Shown in pieces: positions 1 through 4,091 of a stretch of 5,793 nucleotides of DNA (positions are counted from its first letter, which is position 1; each line of letters starts with the position of its first letter). Below the pieces are notes generated by a model that did no database searches, was not told the origin of the DNA, and worked only from the letters and a program-made list of their open reading frames with translations. Origin of the DNA: Candidatus Methanoplasma sp. (GTDB taxonomy: Archaea; Thermoplasmatota; Thermoplasmata; Methanomassiliicoccales; Methanomethylophilaceae); contig JAISPV010000055.1 in assembly GCA_031274665.1 (NCBI GenBank), forward strand, positions 1-5,793, given 5' to 3'. Made by a program: the position numbers and the translations under genes.

Positions 1-965
1 TGATAAGCGAACTGAAAAGCGTGGTCAAGGTACCGATCTCTGTGCACTGCCACAACGACCTGGGTCTGGCTGTCGCCAACTCCATTGCCGCGATCGATTC
101 CGGAGCGACGATCTGCCACGTTTGCATGAACGGAATAGGCGAGAGAACGGGCAACGCCGCGCTGGAAGAAGTTGCGGTGAACCTTTTCGCGAATTACGGC
201 ATCCAGACGGTCGACCTGAGCAAGATCGCCCAGACGTCGAAACTGGTGGAAAGGATCACGGGCTTCAGCATCGCAGGCAACAAATCGATAGTGGGAAAGA
301 ACGCCTTCGCTCACGAGTCCGGGATACACGTCCACGGTGTGATGAACAACACTCTGACATACGAGCCGTTCCTGCCTGAGATGGTGGGGGCGGACCGGGA
401 GATAGTGATAGGCAAACATTCCGGCGTGCATTCCATACAGGGAAGGCTGGATGCGTTGGGCGTCGATTTCCCGGAGGATCATATGCAGGAACTGCTGGCG
501 ACGATCAAGAAGATCGCCATCGGCGGCAAGATGGTCGATGACGCGGAACTGTTGGCCATAGTCGATAATATAATATGGGAGAAGAGCACCAAGACAAAGA
601 CCGTCTCGCTGGATGAACTGACCGTACTGACGGGAAAGAACACCACATCCACTGCCGTCGTCACGGTGACGATAGGCGGCGGCGACAAAAGGACCGCGGC
701 GGACATAGGTGTCGGACCCGTCGATGCGGCGATCAACGCGATAAAGAAGGCCATCAACGATAAGATAACCATGGAAGAGTACAAACTGAGCGCAATCACA
801 GGAAAGAGCGATTCGATCTGCGAGGTGACCGTAATGGTCAAGAACGTACAGAACGACGGTGCCCTGTCGGTAGGAAAGGCGGTCGGTGTGGATATAGTGG
901 AGACATCAGTCGACGCGATGATGGCGGCGATAAACAGGGATTATGCAAAAGGGAGGAATGGATGA
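1..965 (+). CDS. leuA: 2-isopropylmalate synthase, 3' part (5' end outside window)
   Basis: This gene is cut by the left window edge. The frame is open from base 3 (reading I-S-E-L-K) into the conserved region, so the GTG at 21 is an internal valine and not a start. About 320 residues are visible. The H-C-H-N-D metal-binding motif at 45-59 and the N-G-I-G-E-R-T-G-N motif at about 129-155 mark the end of the HMGL-like TIM-barrel domain of the 2-isopropylmalate/homocitrate/citramalate synthase family. H-E-S-G-I-H-V-H-G (about 312-338) and G-K-H-S-G (about 411-425) are the usual linker motifs. From about 600 to the stop there is a LeuA dimer/regulatory domain, with V-G-P-V-D-A near 711-726 and S-A-I-T-G-K near 789-806; in relatives this domain binds the feedback inhibitor. 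AksA-type homocitrate synthases generally lack it, which favours LeuA. Citramalate synthase (CimA) remains possible, because the substrate-selecting N-terminal half is missing. The enzyme is cytosolic and commits carbon to leucine. Confidence 0.85.
   Translation, partial: ISELKSVVKVPISVHCHNDLGLAVANSIAAIDSGATICHVCMNGIGERTGNAALEEVAVNLFANYGIQTVDLSKIAQTSKLVERITGFSIAGNKSIVGKNAFAHESGIHVHGVMNNTLTYEPFLPEMVGADREIVIGKHSGVHSIQGRLDALGVDFPEDHMQELLATIKKIAIGGKMVDDAELLAIVDNIIWEKSTKTKTVSLDELTVLTGKNTTSTAVVTVTIGGGDKRTAADIGVGPVDAAINAIKKAINDKITMEEYKLSAITGKSDSICEVTVMVKNVQNDGALSVGKAVGVDIVETSVDAMMAAINRDYAKGRNG
951..956 (+). promoter_or_regulatory. Shine-Dalgarno sequence of leuC
   Basis: GGGAGG lies inside the last codons of leuA. 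The GGAGG core ends 8 bases before the ATG at 965 and 5 bases before the ATG at 962. Two adjacent ATG codons therefore compete. Relatives usually begin M-G-x-T-I-A-E-K, which favours 965 and gives a TGATG stop/start junction. Confidence 0.7.
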
Positions 966-2224
966 TGGGAAAGACGATCGCAGAGAAGATACTGTCGAAC
1001 AGGTCCGGGACGGACGCCAAAGCCGGCCAGATAGTCGTTGCTGAAATAGACTACGTGATGGTCAACGATGTTACCGGGCCCATTGCGTTTAGAGAATACG
1101 AGAAGATCGGCACGAAGAAAATGTTCAAAGAAAGGATGGTCCTCATCCCGGATCATTATGTCCCGAACAAAGACGTCGCTTCGGCGGAACAGGCCAAGGA
1201 GATGAGGGTCTTCGCAAAGACCCACGGGGTAGACAACTACTTTGAAGTGGGGAAGGGAGGGGTGTGCCACCAGATCATGGTGGAAGAAGGTTTCGCCGCT
1301 CCCGGGAGGCTCATTGTCGGCGCGGATTCCCATACGTGTACCTACGGCGGCATAAACGCTTTCTCCACCGGCATCGGTTCCACCGAGGCGGCGGTCGCGT
1401 TCGCTACCGGAAAGCTGTGGTTCAAAGTGCCGGAGACCATCAAAGTGGAACTGACCGGTAAATTCAGGAAGAACATCGGGGGCAAGGACCTGATAATCAA
1501 GATCATCACAGACATAGGCGTGGACGGAGCGAACTACAAAGCGCTCGAGTTCCACGGCGACGGCATAAAGAACATGAACGTCTCCGAAAGGCTTACCGTC
1601 TCTAACATGGCAATCGAGGCCGGGGGCAAGGCTGGCATATTCCCCTTTGACGATCTTACAAAGGAGTACATCAAGGACACCGTAAAAGGAAACTACGTTC
1701 CCGTCGCCGCGGACCCGGACGCTGAGTACTGCATGACCCTGAAGTACGATCTCTCCGAGATCGAATCCATGGTCGCATTCCCGCACCTGCCGAGCAACGG
1801 CCGTGCCGTGAAAGACACGAACGTGAAGATAGACCAGGCGTATCTGGGGTCGTGCACGAACGGGCGCATCGAGGACATGCGCACAGCCGCGAATATCGTG
1901 AAAGGGAGGACGGTACACCCCGACGTAAGGTTCCTGGTCGTTCCCGCCACCCAGAAGATATACAGGCAGATGCTCGACGAAGGATTGATGCAGATATTCC
2001 TGGATGCCGGCGCATTCATCTCCGGTCCGACCTGCGGCGCATGCCTGGGAGGATACATGGGGATCTTGGCTGCGGGAGAGAAGGCCGTCTCTTCGACGAA
2101 CAGGAACTTCATCGGAAGGATGGGGGATAAGAACTCAGAGGTCTATCTCGCAGGGCCCGAGGTCGTGGCGGCGTCGGCGATCGCAGGCAGGATAATCACC
2201 CCGGATCAGATGGAGGGATGCTGA
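965..2224 (+). CDS. leuC: 3-isopropylmalate dehydratase large subunit
   Basis: This is the aconitase-superfamily large subunit that, with LeuD, isomerises 2-isopropylmalate to 3-isopropylmalate by dehydration and rehydration on a 4Fe-4S cluster. At 419 residues it matches the short archaeal LeuC/HacA type (about 420 residues) rather than the bacterial form of about 465. The N-terminus M-G-K-T-I-A-E-K-I-L is family-typical. G-A-D-S-H-T-C at residues 119-125 is a signature. The three cluster cysteines are Cys297 (L-G-S-C-T-N-G), Cys357 and Cys360 (G-P-T-C-G-A-C-L-G-G). The next in-frame ATG upstream, at 962, would add one methionine. The stop of leuA and this start share one base, and the stop shares one base with the leuD start, so the gene sits inside a coupled operon. 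Homoaconitase (AksD/HacA) is the main alternative, since the large subunit alone separates the two poorly. The regulatory domain in the upstream synthase and the LeuD loop favour LeuC. Confidence 0.9.
   Translation: MGKTIAEKILSNRSGTDAKAGQIVVAEIDYVMVNDVTGPIAFREYEKIGTKKMFKERMVLIPDHYVPNKDVASAEQAKEMRVFAKTHGVDNYFEVGKGGVCHQIMVEEGFAAPGRLIVGADSHTCTYGGINAFSTGIGSTEAAVAFATGKLWFKVPETIKVELTGKFRKNIGGKDLIIKIITDIGVDGANYKALEFHGDGIKNMNVSERLTVSNMAIEAGGKAGIFPFDDLTKEYIKDTVKGNYVPVAADPDAEYCMTLKYDLSEIESMVAFPHLPSNGRAVKDTNVKIDQAYLGSCTNGRIEDMRTAANIVKGRTVHPDVRFLVVPATQKIYRQMLDEGLMQIFLDAGAFISGPTCGACLGGYMGILAAGEKAVSSTNRNFIGRMGDKNSEVYLAGPEVVAASAIAGRIITPDQMEGC
2212..2217 (+). promoter_or_regulatory. Shine-Dalgarno sequence deciding the leuD start
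   Basis: GGAGGG lies in the last codons of leuC. The GGAGG core is 7 bases from the ATG at 2224 but only 1 base from the in-frame ATG at 2218. That spacing rules in favour of 2224, which gives an M-E-K-I-Q N-terminus and a TGATG junction like the one at leuA/leuC. Confidence 0.75.
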
Positions 2225-2709
2225 TGGAAAAGATACAGGGAAAGGTCTGGAAGTTCGGAGACAACGTTGACACCGATCAAATAATACCGGCAGAGCGTCT
2301 GGTATCCACGAATCTGACCCGTCTGAACGATTTCATCTTCGAGAAGGTCAGGCCGGACGTTGCTGGAAAAGTAATGAAAGGGGACATACTGGTGGCGGGA
2401 AAGAACTTCGGATGCGGATCGTCCAGAGAACATGCTCCGCTGTCGCTGATACAGGCGGGGTTCTCATGTGTCGTGGCTGAATCTTTCGCCCGGATATTTT
2501 ACCGTAATTCAATGAATATCGGACTGCTGTTGGTGGAATGCGGGATGGACGCCAAAGAGGGGGATAAGATAGAAGTGTGCACCGGCAGCGGAAAAGTAAA
2601 GAACTTGGCGACAGGAAAAGAGTTCGTATTCCCGCAGTATCCGCCGTTCATAGCCCAGCTGATGGAGTGCGGCGGACTGGTCAACTTGGTCAAGGAGGGT
2701 AAGTTTTGA
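2224..2709 (+). CDS. leuD: 3-isopropylmalate dehydratase small subunit
   Basis: This is the swivel-domain small subunit that completes the LeuC active site. At 161 residues it is the usual archaeal length (about 160-170). V-D-T-D-Q-I-I-P at residues 15-22 and N-F-G-C-G-S-S-R-E-H-A at 61-71 are the classic signatures; the second carries the serines and arginine that bind substrate carboxylates. S-F-A-R-I-F-Y-R-N at 87-95 is also conserved. The specificity loop after I-I-P-A reads E-R-L-V-S (residues 24-28). In the Methanocaldococcus homoaconitase small subunit the equivalent loop is Y-L-R-T, with Arg26 reading the distal carboxylate; isopropylmalate isomerases have Y-L-V-Y. Here Val27 occupies the arginine position, which supports a hydrophobic substrate, although the tyrosine of both known types is absent. 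An in-frame ATG at 2218 would add two residues but is too close to the Shine-Dalgarno sequence. The stop overlaps the leuB start. Confidence 0.9.
   Translation: MEKIQGKVWKFGDNVDTDQIIPAERLVSTNLTRLNDFIFEKVRPDVAGKVMKGDILVAGKNFGCGSSREHAPLSLIQAGFSCVVAESFARIFYRNSMNIGLLLVECGMDAKEGDKIEVCTGSGKVKNLATGKEFVFPQYPPFIAQLMECGGLVNLVKEGKF
2694..2699 (+). promoter_or_regulatory. Shine-Dalgarno sequence supporting the leuB TTG start
   Basis: GGAGGG lies in the last codons of leuD. The GGAGG core is 7 bases upstream of the TTG at 2706. The next in-frame ATG (residue 91 of the product) lies far inside the conserved N-terminal domain, so this well-spaced site identifies TTG as the real start. Confidence 0.75.
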
Positions 2710-3824
2710 AGCACCTTGCGATAATACCTGGAGACGGCATCGGAAAGGAGGTCATCGACGCAGGGACAGCGGTATTGGACGCTGTGTGCGAGATATCTTC
2801 CTTCGATTACGACGGGGAGCTGTTCGATATAGGCTCCGACAGATATCTGAGGACCGGCGAACTTCTCACCGAGGAGGACATCGCCGACCTGAGGAAAAAG
2901 GATGCGATATACTTCGGCGCCATCGGCGATCCCAAGGTCAAGCCGGGAATACTGGAACAGGGCATACTTCTGAAGATGAGGGCGGTATTCGACCAATATA
3001 TCAATCTGAGGCCGGTGACGTCTTGGTTCCCGCTCGTGCCGCTGAAAAGAGAGGTCCCGTTCGACATCCGTTTCCTCAGAGAGAACACCGAGGACTTCTA
3101 CATGGGCGCAGGAGGGACCTTCAGCGGAAGCAGGAAAGATGCGCGCGTCAAGGTCAAAAGGGAGATGTACGAACTTGAGATCGATCTCAGAACGAATTCC
3201 TCTAACAACGACGATTTCGCATTTGAGATAGGGCTGCTTTCAAAGAAGGGCATCACCAGATTCGCCGACTATGCCTTCAACTACGCCATGGCCAGGGGGG
3301 AGAAGAAAGTGACGCTGGTGGACAAAGCGAACGTCTGCACCCATGTCTACGGGATGCAGAGGGCGATATTCGAAGAAAAATCCAAAGAATACGGGATAGG
3401 CTTGGAATTCATGTACGTCGATGCGATGGCGATGGCGATGATCGTCAGACCCGAGACCTTCGGCACAGTTGCGGTCCCGAATCTGTTCGGGGATATCCTC
3501 ACCGATCTCGGAGCGCAGCTCCAGGGAGGTCTGGGTATGGGCGGCAGCGGCAACATTAATCCAAAAGGGGTAAGCATGTTCGAGCCCATACACGGGTCCG
3601 CCCCGGACATCGCCGGCCAGAAGAAAGCGAACCCCATGGCCGCAGTGCTTGCGGCACAGATGCTGCTCGAGAACCTGGGCTACCCTGAAGAAGGGAAAAT
3701 GCTTCAGAGATCCGTCAGGTACTGTTTGGACAACATGCTCACCACCCCCGACCTGGGCGGGAAACTGACAACGGACGAAGTGGGAAAAGCGATCTGCGAT
3801 TTCATACTGGGGCAGAAGAAGTGA
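2706..3824 (+). CDS. leuB: 3-isopropylmalate dehydrogenase (beta-decarboxylating dehydrogenase family)
   Basis: The enzyme oxidises and decarboxylates 3-isopropylmalate with NAD, the last step before leucine transamination. It has 372 residues and starts at TTG, giving the typical K-H-L-A-I-I-P-G-D-G-I-G N-terminus. By position it keeps all the catalytic residues of Thermus isopropylmalate dehydrogenase: Arg92, Arg102, Arg125, Tyr132, Lys207, Asp239, Asp263 and Asp267. Asp301 in G-S-A-P-D-I-A-G matches the residue that selects NAD over NADP. Leu88 and Leu89, four and three residues before Arg92, match the leucines that contact the isopropyl group; the Ser and Asn used by isocitrate dehydrogenase at this site are absent. 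Two features are odd. Tyr132 and Lys207 are 75 residues apart instead of 46, so the arm region is about 29 residues longer. R-E-N-T-E-D-F-Y and G-N-I-N-P also recall isocitrate and tartrate/D-malate dehydrogenases. The operon position supports LeuB; homoisocitrate dehydrogenase (AksF) is the main alternative. Confidence 0.82.
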   Translation: MKHLAIIPGDGIGKEVIDAGTAVLDAVCEISSFDYDGELFDIGSDRYLRTGELLTEEDIADLRKKDAIYFGAIGDPKVKPGILEQGILLKMRAVFDQYINLRPVTSWFPLVPLKREVPFDIRFLRENTEDFYMGAGGTFSGSRKDARVKVKREMYELEIDLRTNSSNNDDFAFEIGLLSKKGITRFADYAFNYAMARGEKKVTLVDKANVCTHVYGMQRAIFEEKSKEYGIGLEFMYVDAMAMAMIVRPETFGTVAVPNLFGDILTDLGAQLQGGLGMGGSGNINPKGVSMFEPIHGSAPDIAGQKKANPMAAVLAAQMLLENLGYPEEGKMLQRSVRYCLDNMLTTPDLGGKLTTDEVGKAICDFILGQKK

Positions 3825-3827
3825 ACC

Positions 3828-4091
3828 ATGATCACGCTTGACCTCCGCATTCAATACGATGACGAAAGGACGGCGAAGGCCGTCTTTGATTCGATATCCC
3901 CCGACAACGAGGGATATATCTCGACGGAACTCCGCGGCGAAATGATCATCATGAGAATGACCGCGGACAACGCCGGGACCTTGCGGAATACGGCGGACGA
4001 TCTTATGGCCTGCATAAAGGCCGCCGAAGAGGCCTCAGGCCTCGTCTCCGGCCCCGCTTCTGACCTTGACGGCGACTCCCTTTTTGAATGA
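3828..4091 (+). CDS. pcc1: KEOPS complex subunit Pcc1
   Basis: This small protein of 87 residues resembles the Pcc1 (CTAG/Pcc1) family. The pattern is a beta strand (I-T-L-D-L-R-I-Q-Y), a helix with A-V-F-D-S-I, the S-P-D-N turn at about residues 25-28, two further strands (G-Y-I-S-T-E-L-R and M-I-I-M-R-M-T-A) and a final helix with L-R-N-T-A-D-D-L-M-A-C-I-K-A-A. Pcc1 is the dimerisation subunit that contacts Kae1 in the KEOPS complex, which makes the t6A modification at position 37 of ANN-decoding tRNAs. The length fits archaeal Pcc1 (about 75-90 residues). The gene starts three bases after the leuB stop; AGAAGTGA just upstream is only a weak Shine-Dalgarno match, so translation may rely on ribosomes leaving leuB. 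No promoter is evident. The last 18 or so residues, acidic and beyond the conserved domain, lie in DNA that also encodes the end of TgtA on the other strand. Confidence 0.8.
   Translation: MITLDLRIQYDDERTAKAVFDSISPDNEGYISTELRGEMIIMRMTADNAGTLRNTADDLMACIKAAEEASGLVSGPASDLDGDSLFE
4029..4043. repeat. Short GC inverted repeat at the tgtA stop codon
   Basis: GAGGCC (4029-4034) and GGCCTC (4038-4043) can pair as a 6-bp all-but-one GC stem around the loop TCA (4035-4037). The loop is exactly the complement of the tgtA TGA stop codon. Read differently, the same bases form a tandem repeat of AGGCCTC (4030-4036 and 4037-4043). It lies inside pcc1 codons and no T-tract follows on either strand, so a terminator role is unproven. 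It may be chance in GC-rich coding DNA. Confidence 0.35.

Noticed and set aside
21..23. GTG as the start of the first gene
   Set aside because: The frame is open upstream to the window edge with family-like residues, and the gene would lack most of its catalytic barrel.
941..1918. A 325-codon open frame on the minus strand opposite leuC
   Set aside because: It lies almost wholly antisense to a strongly conserved gene. Its product shows no family motif, and GC-rich codon bias readily opens the antisense frame.
2499..2996. A 165-codon open frame on the minus strand across leuD and leuB
   Set aside because: It is antisense to two conserved genes, has no Shine-Dalgarno support I could see and no familiar motif.
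3423..3440. Three tandem copies of GCGATG in leuB
   Set aside because: They encode Ala-Met repeats within the conserved V-D-A-M-A-M active-site motif of the family, so the repeat reflects protein sequence and codon choice rather than a separate element.
3780..3830. A promoter for pcc1 in the end of leuB
   Set aside because: I see no TATA-like A/T-rich box or BRE in this stretch, and the three-base spacing fits co-transcription.
3240..3854. A 204-codon open frame on the minus strand opposite leuB and the start of pcc1
   Set aside because: The product has no recognisable domain, and the plus-strand genes have conserved catalytic motifs throughout. It is a shadow frame.
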